Assembly: GCA_964636965.1 (NCBI GenBank)
Contig: CAZWST010000055.1
Coordinates: 1 to 9,671 of the forward strand
DNA: 9,671 nt
Source of the DNA: CAG-582 sp964636965
Lineage (GTDB): Bacteria; Bacillota_I; Bacilli_A; RF39; UBA660
Reading direction: 5' to 3'
Shown: one piece after another, positions 1-5,726 of the stretch
Numbering within the stretch: position 1 is the first letter of the stretch
Layout of the letters: each line of letters begins with the position of its first letter
Notes under the pieces: model-generated
Database searches by the model: none
What the model saw: only the letters and a program-made list of their open reading frames with translations
Told to the model about the DNA's origin: nothing
Translations under genes and position numbers: made by a program

Positions 1-29
1 ACAATTATAAAATTAAAAAGTTTTTTCAT
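1..29 (-). CDS. Start of a truncated minus-strand gene, product unknown
   Basis: Only the first nine codons are inside the window (MKKLFNFII). The ATG at 29-27 is preceded by TAAGGAG (minus strand, 46-40) at a suitable distance, and by an extended -10 box TGATATAAT at 60-52. The lysine pair followed by a hydrophobic run would suit a signal peptide or membrane anchor, but nine residues cannot establish this. It follows the terminator of the 79-600 gene and so appears to be its own transcription unit. Confidence 0.6.
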
Positions 30-51
30 AAATACTTATCTCCTTAAAAAA

Positions 52-60
52 ATTATATCA
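52..60 (-). promoter_or_regulatory. Extended -10 promoter of the truncated left-edge gene
   Basis: The minus strand reads TGATATAAT, a perfect TGn-TATAAT. No good -35 is present at 16-18 bp, which extended -10 promoters tolerate. The SD follows about six bases after the -10 box. The promoter lies immediately after the terminator U-tract of the upstream gene. Confidence 0.55.
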
Positions 61-61
61 T

Positions 62-89
62 AAAAAAATAAAGTACTTCTACTTTATTT
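62..89 (-). terminator. Intrinsic terminator of the 79-600 gene
   Basis: There is a perfect 10-bp inverted repeat, AAATAAAGTA / TACTTTATTT (66-75 and 80-89), with a 4-base loop. On the minus strand it is followed by a run of U. The stop codon TAG (79-81) lies in the loop and stem, so the terminator overlaps the coding end. Confidence 0.75.
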
Positions 90-600
90 CATTTCTTAAA
101 TCCTTTAGCTTAGGTAAAACAAATTCATTTTCCATCTTATATCCCGTAATATTTTTTAATCTACTAATTTCTTCAACTAATACAAAATAGTCAATCATTA
201 TTACTGATACTGCCAGTGATAAAAAGGAAAATAAAATTATTGATAATAAGAATATAATATAACTACCTGTAAAAAATGTTAAAGGAACAAATAATCCTGA
301 TAAACCTAAAAGCATAATATTAATGATTAAAACAGTCAATCTTTCTTGACTAGTAGATTCATATTCATCAATTCTTGATGCAATATCAAGTTTACTTTTT
401 ACGACAATCTTATTTAACTTAGCTTGATTTTCTTCTGTATTTTTAACAATTCTTGAATCTCCAAAATTAGTTATAATCCTTAAATTATCTCCTTCAGGTT
501 TATATTCAACTATATATTTAGTAAATCTATCATATAAAAAGACATTTATTTTTGTTTTTATCTTACTTACTACATTACTAAAAAAAGCAACTATCTTCAT
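79..600 (-). CDS. Two-helix membrane protein of unknown function
   Basis: This encodes 173 residues and I do not recognise the family. The N-terminal 85 residues are soluble and mixed charged, with a basic amphipathic start (KIVAFFSNVVSKIKTK). Two strongly hydrophobic segments follow at about 88-107 and 112-140, with only a few residues between them, forming a helical hairpin. A charged tail of about 30 residues ends the protein. Both termini should therefore be on the same side, probably cytoplasmic. I chose the ATG at 600: a TTG seven codons upstream in the same frame has no SD, while GGAAGG lies between the two starts, although its roughly 13-base spacing to the ATG is long. A promoter at 664-636 and a terminator at 62-89 make it monocistronic. 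It is divergent from the 730-1095 gene. Confidence 0.75.
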   Translation of the reverse strand: MKIVAFFSNVVSKIKTKINVFLYDRFTKYIVEYKPEGDNLRIITNFGDSRIVKNTEENQAKLNKIVVKSKLDIASRIDEYESTSQERLTVLIINIMLLGLSGLFVPLTFFTGSYIIFLLSIILFSFLSLAVSVIMIDYFVLVEEISRLKNITGYKMENEFVLPKLKDLRNEIK

Positions 601-635
601 AAAAATCGACCATCCTTCCAATAAATATGTTTTCT

Positions 636-664
636 ATAATAACATCTATCACTAATTTAAGCAA
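636..664 (-). promoter_or_regulatory. Promoter of the 79-600 gene
   Basis: On the minus strand, -35 TTGCTT (664-659), a 17-bp spacer ending in TGT, and -10 TATTAT (641-636). The -10 is therefore of the extended kind. It is divergent from and close to the plus-strand promoter at 682-710. Confidence 0.5.
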
Positions 665-681
665 ATATTATAGTAAATAAT

Positions 682-710
682 ATGTCATTACTTTACATTT
701 ATGATATAAT
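682..710 (+). promoter_or_regulatory. Promoter of the 730-1095 gene
   Basis: -35 ATGTCA (682-687), a 17-bp spacer, and -10 TATAAT (705-710) preceded by TGA to give an extended -10. The SD AAGGTGAT starts about eight bases later. An upstream in-frame ATG at 682 would lie inside the -35 box, which rules it out as the start for this transcript. Confidence 0.6.
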
Positions 711-729
711 ACTCAAAAAGGTGATTTTA

Positions 730-1095
730 ATGTCTACAATACCACTTGATTGCTTTTATTTCTGTGAAGTTGCTGAATTTGAAAGAGAAGGCAATACTAT
801 ATATTATAAAGAATTAAATAATTCCATAAAATGGAGACTTATTATTTTTATTGATGGAATATTTTTAGATATTAAAACTGGTGATGAATTACCTCCTATG
901 CCAGATGAATGTGAGTTTTCTTCAGATCTTTTTGAAAATACCCTTTATGTAACAATGATTCAAACACCAACAAGAGAAATATCAAAACTTGAGCAAACAA
1001 GAGCTGAAGAAGTATATCAAACATATTTAAAGAAAAAGAAATTAATTGAAGAAAAGAAATTAATACAATTTCAACAAAAAAAGCTTTTTTATTAA
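730..1095 (+). CDS. Small soluble protein of unknown function
   Basis: This encodes 121 residues and I recognise no family. There is no signal peptide or membrane segment. Residues 1-75 look like a compact alpha/beta domain with alternating hydrophobic stretches (YFCEVAEF, WRLIIFIDGIFLDI) and a proline-rich PLPP-like turn (DELPPMP). Residues 80-121 are highly charged, rich in K, E and Q, and probably form a long helix or coiled coil. The ATG at 730 has SD AAGGTGAT six to seven bases upstream and sits 20 bp after a good extended -10 box. It is the only convincing plus-strand gene here. Its TAA lies inside the terminator hairpin shared with the convergent 1119-1406 gene. Confidence 0.75.
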   Translation: MSTIPLDCFYFCEVAEFEREGNTIYYKELNNSIKWRLIIFIDGIFLDIKTGDELPPMPDECEFSSDLFENTLYVTMIQTPTREISKLEQTRAEEVYQTYLKKKKLIEEKKLIQFQQKKLFY

Positions 1096-1106
1096 AGCTT
1101 TTTTTT
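1076..1106 (+). terminator. Bidirectional terminator between convergent genes
   Basis: A perfect 12-bp stem (1076-1087 and 1094-1105, core AAAGCTTT) encloses a 6-base loop. It is flanked by an A-run on the left and a T-run on the right, so it gives a U-tract in both directions. It serves the plus-strand gene ending at 1095, whose stop codon is inside the hairpin, and the minus-strand gene ending at 1119. Confidence 0.75.
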
Positions 1107-1118
1107 ATTAATCAAATA

Positions 1119-1406
1119 TTAAGGAATAAATGTTCCATAAAATATACACAATTGTAAAACTAAAAATATAGCTGATAATAAAGATCCGATAATCGATAAA
1201 ATATAACCTAAACGAATTTTTTTAGTTTGAGTATAATATGTAACACTTAAACATATTCCTAAGAATCCAAGAATAATACCAAAAATACCTGTAAGTGTTA
1301 ATATAATAGAAAATAGCCCACAAATAAAAGATATCTTATTATATAAATCCAATGTTTTATCGTCTAAAACAAGTTCTTTCTTTCCTTTTTTTTCATTCTT
1401 TTTCAT
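1119..1406 (-). CDS. Small membrane protein, DUF4190-like
   Basis: This encodes 95 residues. A lysine-rich cytoplasmic N-terminus (residues 1-20) precedes two long hydrophobic segments at about 22-56 and 66-90, joined by a short basic loop (QTKKIR). The glycine/isoleucine-rich pattern (GIFGIILGFLGICLS, then GYILSIIGSLLSAI) resembles DUF4190-type small membrane proteins, whose function is unknown; this is a resemblance by eye. The ATG at 1406 has SD GGTGAT six bases upstream. A TTG nine codons further up has no SD. The gene has its own extended -10 promoter just after the nusB terminator and ends at the shared terminator 1076-1106. Confidence 0.7.
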   Translation of the reverse strand: MKKNEKKGKKELVLDDKTLDLYNKISFICGLFSIILTLTGIFGIILGFLGICLSVTYYTQTKKIRLGYILSIIGSLLSAIFLVLQLCIFYGTFIP

Positions 1407-1435
1407 ATACACATCACCAACTCTACTCCACAAAA

Positions 1436-1444
1436 ATTATAACA
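1436..1444 (-). promoter_or_regulatory. Extended -10 promoter of the 1119-1406 gene
   Basis: The minus strand reads TGTTATAAT, TGn followed by a perfect TATAAT. The -35 region at 17 bp (TTACTT) is weak. It lies between the nusB terminator and the SD of the small membrane protein. Confidence 0.55.
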
Positions 1445-1467
1445 CACTACAACTATTCAAGTAAATT

Positions 1468-1503
1468 AAAAAAACTAATTAATTACTCTTGATTAATTAG
1501 TTT
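1468..1503 (-). terminator. Intrinsic terminator of nusB
   Basis: A perfect 12-bp inverted repeat (AAACTAATTAAT at 1472-1483, partner at 1492-1503) has an 8-base loop. Seven A on the plus strand (1468-1474) give the U-tract on the minus strand. The nusB stop codon (1485-1483) sits at the stem-loop boundary. Confidence 0.75.
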
Positions 1504-1881
1504 ATCTAAAACAGCATTTATCATTTTTCTAACAGCATCGTCACTATACTTCTTAGCAAGCTCTACTGCTTCATTTATTACAACTAAATCTGGTGTATCA
1601 GTATACTTCATTTCATAAATTCCCATTCTAAGAATTTCTTGTCCTACACCATCAAGTCTGTCAATTGTCCAATTACTTAAATATTCATTGGCAATCTTAT
1701 CAATTGTGTCTTTATAAGTAATAACACCATAAACCATCTCTTTAACAAATTCATTTTGAATCTCAATATTTTCTTCAATTACTTTATCAATATCATATTC
1801 AATTTTATTTGTTTTATATAAAGATATTTGATATAAAATAGTCATTACTTTTTCTCTTAATTCACTTCTTGTAACTGCCAT
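1483..1881 (-). CDS. nusB: Transcription antitermination factor NusB
   Basis: This encodes 132 residues, the usual NusB length. NusB binds the boxA RNA element with NusE (ribosomal protein S10) and joins the antitermination complex that protects rRNA transcription. The all-helical family pattern is visible: an N-terminal R-x3-R-x4-LYQ-like helix, then VYGVITYKDTIDKIANEYL, NWTIDRLDGVGQEILRMGIYEMKY, and the C-terminal signature INEAVELAKKYSDDAVRKMINAVLDKL (given here by its positions, about 101-128). The ATG at 1881 has SD AGAGGGAT; another ATG nine codons upstream falls within the -10 box. It has its own promoter and terminator, although read-through from the RDD gene is possible because no terminator separates them. 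Confidence 0.93.
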   Translation of the reverse strand: MAVTRSELREKVMTILYQISLYKTNKIEYDIDKVIEENIEIQNEFVKEMVYGVITYKDTIDKIANEYLSNWTIDRLDGVGQEILRMGIYEMKYTDTPDLVVINEAVELAKKYSDDAVRKMINAVLDKLINQE

Positions 1882-1906
1882 TTCTATCCCTCTTTCAGAT
1901 ATGTAC

Positions 1907-1934
1907 ATTATAGCATAAATTACTTATTTGTACA
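1907..1934 (-). promoter_or_regulatory. Promoter of nusB, with a repeated TGTACATTAT
   Basis: On the minus strand, -35 TGTACA (1934-1929), a 16-bp spacer, and extended -10 TGCTATAAT (1915-1907). The plus-strand 10-mer TGTACATTAT occurs at 1902-1911 and again at 1929-1938. The two copies cover the -10 and -35 boxes respectively. Confidence 0.55.
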
Positions 1935-1937
1935 TTA

Positions 1938-2579
1938 TTATTTAACATCAATTACTTCAGTTCTTGCAATTTTATCACTTATAAGAGTACTCCCTTTACT
2001 TGTAAATAAAGTTATAAGTAAAGATATTTCTAAAACTAAAGATAATGAACCTAAACCATAAAGTAAAACTAAGAATATATACTTATTTATAATAAATGAT
2101 GTAAATATTCTAATAATTGCAACTAAAGTTACTCCATAGAATAAGGATGAACCAGTAAATAAGCTTCTAATAAACATTCTAATGAATGATACTTTATCTT
2201 CACCCTTATTTACAACTCTTAACTTAAATAACTTTTTACCTATAGTTTGTCCATTGTTAAAATATGCAAAAATAACATTATAAAGAATAAAGATTATTAC
2301 ATACCAAAGCACATTAAAAACATCATATTTTTCTATAACAATTAATTCTGGTAACATCTTATCATTTACAAAATTAACTGCTGTAGTAAATGCGTATTCA
2401 CTTGAAATATCTTTAATCGTGCCTTCATATTCAATCATTAAGTCACTAATTCTATTTTGGCATTCATTATATTTATCTTTATAAGGATTTAAATAAGATA
2501 AATTAGAAAGTGTTGTTGATAACATTACTACTATAAATAAATCTAATAAAAAAGCACCTAATCTTTTCCTTGCTTTCAT
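1938..2579 (-). CDS. RDD-family membrane protein
   Basis: This encodes 213 residues. The RDD signature is visible in order: an N-terminal R-x2-GAFLLDLFIV helix (residues 5-20, with Arg5 and Asp13), the loop GQTIGKKLFKLRVV (110-123), and a C-terminal Asp in SDKIARTEVI (201-210). Membrane segments lie at about 7-25, 86-106, 139-160 and 167-193, with a charged extracytoplasmic insert between the first two (residues 28-84), longer than in minimal RDD proteins. RDD proteins are membrane proteins of mostly unresolved function; some have been linked to ion transport. The ATG at 2579 has SD GGTGAT and follows an extended -10 box. There is no terminator before nusB, so co-transcription is possible. 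Confidence 0.85.
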   Translation of the reverse strand: MKARKRLGAFLLDLFIVVMLSTTLSNLSYLNPYKDKYNECQNRISDLMIEYEGTIKDISSEYAFTTAVNFVNDKMLPELIVIEKYDVFNVLWYVIIFILYNVIFAYFNNGQTIGKKLFKLRVVNKGEDKVSFIRMFIRSLFTGSSLFYGVTLVAIIRIFTSFIINKYIFLVLLYGLGSLSLVLEISLLITLFTSKGSTLISDKIARTEVIDVK

Positions 2580-2594
2580 ATAATCACCAATAAT

Positions 2595-2603
2595 ATAATA
2601 GCA
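2595..2603 (-). promoter_or_regulatory. Extended -10 promoter of the RDD gene
   Basis: The minus strand reads TGCTATTAT, TGn plus a 5/6 -10 box. The 17-bp position upstream falls in the U-tract of the preceding terminator, so there is no clear -35. The SD GGTGAT begins about six bases after the -10 box. Confidence 0.45.
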
Positions 2604-2617
2604 TAATTTAGAACATG

Positions 2618-2643
2618 AAAAAAGAGTTACTTTAAACTCTTTT
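2618..2643 (-). terminator. Intrinsic terminator of the tandem ThyX gene
   Basis: A 9-bp inverted repeat, AAAAGAGTT / AACTCTTTT (2620-2628 and 2635-2643), has a 6-base loop. It is followed on the minus strand by a run of U. The TAA stop (2629-2627) is inside the hairpin. Confidence 0.75.
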
Positions 2644-4465
2644 CTTTATTTCTTTGTTTTCTTAATTCATATATCTTTCCACAACATTGTTTTCCTTCAT
2701 GACAGAAATCTTGAGTTTCACAAGTTGGACCAATAAGACTAGAATACAACTTAGCATCTTCAAGGTTCTTTACCTCATCATGGAATCCCTCAGCAATAAT
2801 TCTTGATTCCCATTGAGCTCTGTTGCATTTTCTTAAAGCTTCAATATGAGCAAATGTCTTACCATCAAAACGAGTTACAACATTTACCATATTACCTGAA
2901 AGTGTATAATAAACTAAATCTTCATCTCTAATACCATAATTACTTTTCATACTATTGCATCTTATTTCATTTAATGTAAACATATCAACATATTTATCAT
3001 ATAACTCTTCATTTTCCTTTATTGCTGGTGGAGTCATAAATTGATATAAATCACCTAAAGGAGCAAAGTCTGGTACAATAATCGGATGAGTTCTATGTCT
3101 TGTATAATGGGTTAACACTGCATAAGAAATACCAAATTGGAATTCAAAACTAATTTGAGCAAGTTCATTTTGGTCTCCCTTAAAGAATATTAGTCGCATT
3201 AAAGTTTCTTTAAAATTAGGATCATTTTTAACTGCTTCATCTAAAAGGCTTGAAGCTTCTTCAAATGATAATTGAGTATACCTCATAACTGCAGAAACTA
3301 ATATTGATTCATCGATATTATTGGATTTAGAAATTAACTTAGGTTTATCTAAAACAGTGTATCTAACACTTGAAGTATTAGTATTAACACCTCTTACAAA
3401 ATCACCAACATAATCTTCATAATCAGGTTTTACTGCATCAATTTCTTTGATAATATATGGTATCTTTTCCTTTGCTATTTCATAAAGTTTTTCCCCAAAT
3501 TCTCTAATCTCTTGAATTTTAGCATATTTAGTTTTAAGACATTTAATAATTAAATATTTTAAAGTATGTGAATTAATACCCATTAAATTATTTGCATGAT
3601 AACAATATGGTAAGCAATACCTAGCATCTTCAAAATCTATGCCATTTTTAACAAAGAAGTCATACATAGCAAATTGATGATCCATATCTCTTTTATAATC
3701 TAGCTTAGCTTTTTCATTTTCTTTTATTATATTACCATCTTCATCATGAAAATCAGGTACATAATAACCTATATTAGAAGAATCAGTTAATCTTCTTGAT
3801 TTAATCGTAAAAGACGAAAATCTCTCAGCAATTATAAATTGCTCAATAAGAACAGATATATCTTGTAAAGCAAATAAACAATAATCATGATCTGTTATAG
3901 ATTCATGTTTTAAAGTTCCTGATACAAAATTTGCATAATTACAATTGTCTTCTAAAGAATCATCAAACACAATTTCAAGTATCTCAAATACATTACCATC
4001 AAACCTTGATAATTTTCCTGCTGCAGCTACTACTCCTGCTCTTCCTTCAGTTTCTAACTGTTCAACAGTCTCTACAACATCTGGCCTAATAGAACTTAAA
4101 TCATTAATTTGCTCTTCAATTATTCTTTTTAGTTCTTTTGTTTTATTATTTTTAACTTGACCATTTGTTTTTACAAGTTCTTTAAGTGACTCAATATATT
4201 CAACTATTGATTTTCTTTTCTTTGAAGTAACTGCATTAATGATTTTCGTCATTAAGGAAATATTTTCACTAGAATTACCATTTAAATAATTAATGATGTG
4301 ATCTAAGGCTTCAATATACTCACTTACATTAGCATCCTCTTTTCCTTCAAGTACACTAACATAATCACTAAGAGTAATACTATCCTCAATTATTTCGCCA
4401 ACCCTTTTATCTAAAAACGAAGCTAACTTTTTAAAGTTAATTGCTCCTATCAATTCTACCTTCAT
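2627..4465 (-). CDS. thyX: ThyX-family protein with two tandem ThyX domains (flavin-dependent thymidylate synthase-like)
   Basis: This encodes 612 residues, over twice the usual ThyX length. ThyX makes dTMP from dUMP using methylene-tetrahydrofolate, FAD and NADPH. Domain 1 (about 145-335) shows H-x-S-x3-H at 187-193, ERFSSFTIKSRRL at 214-226, and ARYCLP at 281-286. Here the S-x4-S-x-R part is kept but RHR is replaced by Ala-Glu-Arg. Domain 2 (about 385-600) shows RHR at 456-458 without the following serines, and R-K-C-N-R-A-Q-W-E-S-R at 545-555, matching the ThyX R-x4-AQ-x-E-x-R helix. A cysteine cluster, C582-x5-C588-x5-CC595, ends it. Residues 1-140 are a charged helical extension of unknown role. 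The ATG at 4465 has an AGAAAGG SD; an in-frame codon at 4513 lies in the -35 box. Family membership is clear; thymidylate synthase activity is an inference. Confidence 0.82.
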   Translation of the reverse strand: MKVELIGAINFKKLASFLDKRVGEIIEDSITLSDYVSVLEGKEDANVSEYIEALDHIINYLNGNSSENISLMTKIINAVTSKKRKSIVEYIESLKELVKTNGQVKNNKTKELKRIIEEQINDLSSIRPDVVETVEQLETEGRAGVVAAAGKLSRFDGNVFEILEIVFDDSLEDNCNYANFVSGTLKHESITDHDYCLFALQDISVLIEQFIIAERFSSFTIKSRRLTDSSNIGYYVPDFHDEDGNIIKENEKAKLDYKRDMDHQFAMYDFFVKNGIDFEDARYCLPYCYHANNLMGINSHTLKYLIIKCLKTKYAKIQEIREFGEKLYEIAKEKIPYIIKEIDAVKPDYEDYVGDFVRGVNTNTSSVRYTVLDKPKLISKSNNIDESILVSAVMRYTQLSFEEASSLLDEAVKNDPNFKETLMRLIFFKGDQNELAQISFEFQFGISYAVLTHYTRHRTHPIIVPDFAPLGDLYQFMTPPAIKENEELYDKYVDMFTLNEIRCNSMKSNYGIRDEDLVYYTLSGNMVNVVTRFDGKTFAHIEALRKCNRAQWESRIIAEGFHDEVKNLEDAKLYSSLIGPTCETQDFCHEGKQCCGKIYELRKQRNKEKSLK

Positions 4466-4486
4466 AAATCCTACCTTTCTAATCTC

Positions 4487-4515
4487 AGTATAGCACTTGT
4501 GTATAAAAGACACAA
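4487..4515 (-). promoter_or_regulatory. Promoter of the tandem ThyX gene
   Basis: On the minus strand, -35 TTGTGT (4515-4510), a 17-bp spacer, and -10 TATACT (4492-4487). The predicted transcript starts near 4480, which leaves about 15 bases before the ATG at 4465 and supports that start. Confidence 0.6.
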
Positions 4516-4516
4516 G
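4496..4516. promoter_or_regulatory. Operator-like palindrome over the ThyX -35 region
   Basis: There is a perfect inverted repeat with 7-bp arms, CTTGTGT / ACACAAG, separated by 7 bases. One arm contains the whole -35 box and the other lies in the spacer, so a dimeric repressor bound here would block RNA polymerase. No U-tract follows on either strand at the expected place, which makes it unlike a terminator. The binding protein is unknown. Confidence 0.4.
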
Positions 4517-4542
4517 AAAAAAACTTCAATTTAATGAAGTTT
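4517..4542 (-). terminator. Intrinsic terminator of the carboxypeptidase gene
   Basis: An 8-bp inverted repeat, AAACTTCA / TGAAGTTT (4521-4528 and 4535-4542), has a 6-base loop. A seven-base A-run on the plus strand (4517-4523) gives the minus-strand U-tract. The stop codon (4543-4541) overlaps the stem. The ThyX promoter begins immediately after it. Confidence 0.75.
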
Positions 4543-5665
4543 ATAAAATACCTTTTAGTAATCCATTTAAATTTCTCTTAAAAAGTGTAAAAATACTTGC
4601 TTTATTTATATCTTCATCAACTATTAATTCTATTTCATTAACCTTTGTATCATTGGAATAGATATTAACATGTCCTACTACATCTCCATTTTTTAATGGT
4701 GCTTGCATTTCATTTTTAATTACTTCATAAGAATAATTATTATCTTCTAAGACATTTACTAAATCAACAGCTTCATGTTTTAGCTTAACTTTCGGGTTTT
4801 CCTTTTCACCAAATTTAACTTTGACTGTACCTAAATTAGCATTCGCATCAATAATTGTCTCAAGTTTAAAATTCGAAAATCCATAATTAAGTAGAGTCAT
4901 TATATCTTGATTACGAATCTTATTATCTTCTTCACCCATAACGACAGAAATAAGTCGCATATTTCCACGTTTAGCTGTAACTGTTATACAATATCCAGAT
5001 TCATTAGTAAACCCAGTCTTTAATCCATCTACACCTTCATAATAATTAATTAGTTTATTAGTATTAACAATCCATGTCTTATTGCCATTTGGATGTTCTA
5101 CATAATCTTCATATATCTTCGTATAATTAAGTATTGTTGGATGTTCAAGTAAAGTAGCCCCTATAAGTGCCATATCATAAGCAGAAGAAAAATGTCCTTC
5201 TTCATCTAAACCATGAACATTTTTAAAATTTGTATGTTTAAGTCCAAGTTCACTTACTTTTTCATTCATAAGACGAACAAACTCTTCAGTAGATCCTGCC
5301 ACATATTCTGCTAAAGCAACTGCTGCATCATTAGCTGATGCAATTGCAACAGATTTTAAGAGTGTCTCTAACTTATAAGATACTCCTTCCTCTAAATAAA
5401 CTTGACTTCCTCCCATCGCACTTGCTTTTTTACTAACAGGTACTGAATCATTTAAAGAAATTTCCCCTGAGTCAAGTCGTTCCATAACTAAAAGCAAAGT
5501 CATCATTTTTGTCATACTTGCTGGTGGTAACTCGGCATCTTTTTCCTGTTCACTTAAAATTGTTTTAGTTCCAACTTCTATTAAAACACTTGATTTAGCA
5601 TTAGTCTCAATTGCAAAAACAGATGTAGGCATTAGCATAATTAACAATAACAATATTTTCTTCAC
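4541..5665 (-). CDS. dacF: D-alanyl-D-alanine carboxypeptidase (DacF/PBP5-like, serine peptidase S11)
   Basis: This encodes 374 residues. It trims the terminal D-Ala from peptidoglycan pentapeptides outside the membrane, limiting cross-linking. A signal peptide is clear (KKILLLLIMLMPTSVFA, likely cleaved after Ala18). All three catalytic motifs of the penicillin-binding fold are present: SMTK at 50-53 with nucleophile Ser50, SAN at 110-112, and KTG at 216-218. A C-terminal beta-rich PBP5-type domain covers about 250-345. The last 22 residues are amphipathic and basic (FTLFKRNLNGLLKGIL), as in PBP5-type proteins that attach to the outer membrane leaflet face. The start is GTG at 5665 with SD AGGTGAT five bases upstream; there is no in-frame ATG nearby. 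The symbol dacF is by family resemblance; dacA-type naming is equally possible. Confidence 0.9.
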   Translation of the reverse strand: MKKILLLLIMLMPTSVFAIETNAKSSVLIEVGTKTILSEQEKDAELPPASMTKMMTLLLVMERLDSGEISLNDSVPVSKKASAMGGSQVYLEEGVSYKLETLLKSVAIASANDAAVALAEYVAGSTEEFVRLMNEKVSELGLKHTNFKNVHGLDEEGHFSSAYDMALIGATLLEHPTILNYTKIYEDYVEHPNGNKTWIVNTNKLINYYEGVDGLKTGFTNESGYCITVTAKRGNMRLISVVMGEEDNKIRNQDIMTLLNYGFSNFKLETIIDANANLGTVKVKFGEKENPKVKLKHEAVDLVNVLEDNNYSYEVIKNEMQAPLKNGDVVGHVNIYSNDTKVNEIELIVDEDINKASIFTLFKRNLNGLLKGIL

Positions 5666-5680
5666 AACATCACCTATTTA

Positions 5681-5686
5681 AATATA
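5681..5686 (-). promoter_or_regulatory. Possible -10 box of the carboxypeptidase gene
   Basis: The minus strand reads TATATT (5/6 to consensus) about 15 bases before the GTG, with the SD beginning five bases later. A promoter is expected here because a terminator closes the upstream operon. The -35 position falls in AT-rich terminator sequence and is not convincing. Confidence 0.35.
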
Positions 5687-5696
5687 TTAATGAAGT

Positions 5697-5725
5697 AAAA
5701 AAATAGAAGTTAAACTTCTATTTTT
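5697..5725 (-). terminator. Intrinsic terminator of ECF module A
   Basis: An 11-bp perfect stem, AAAAATAGAAG / CTTCTATTTTT (5699-5709 and 5715-5725), has a 5-base loop. It is followed on the minus strand by U-rich sequence. It starts two bases after the stop codon of the propeller-like gene and closes the sigma/anti-sigma/propeller operon. Confidence 0.75.
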
Positions 5726-5726
5726 C

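Noticed and set aside
3945..4160. Plus-strand open frame of 71 codons, serine/threonine-rich
   Set aside because: It lies wholly inside the ThyX gene on the opposite strand, has no SD or promoter, and its composition is what an antisense reading of that gene gives.
4466..4513. Longer ThyX start 16 codons upstream
   Set aside because: The extra segment covers the -10 and -35 boxes, while the ATG at 4465 has a proper SD.
5662..5670. Two-codon upstream frame ATG TTG TGA overlapping the carboxypeptidase GTG
   Set aside because: Its ATG overlaps the SD itself, leaving no spacing for initiation, so it is probably incidental.
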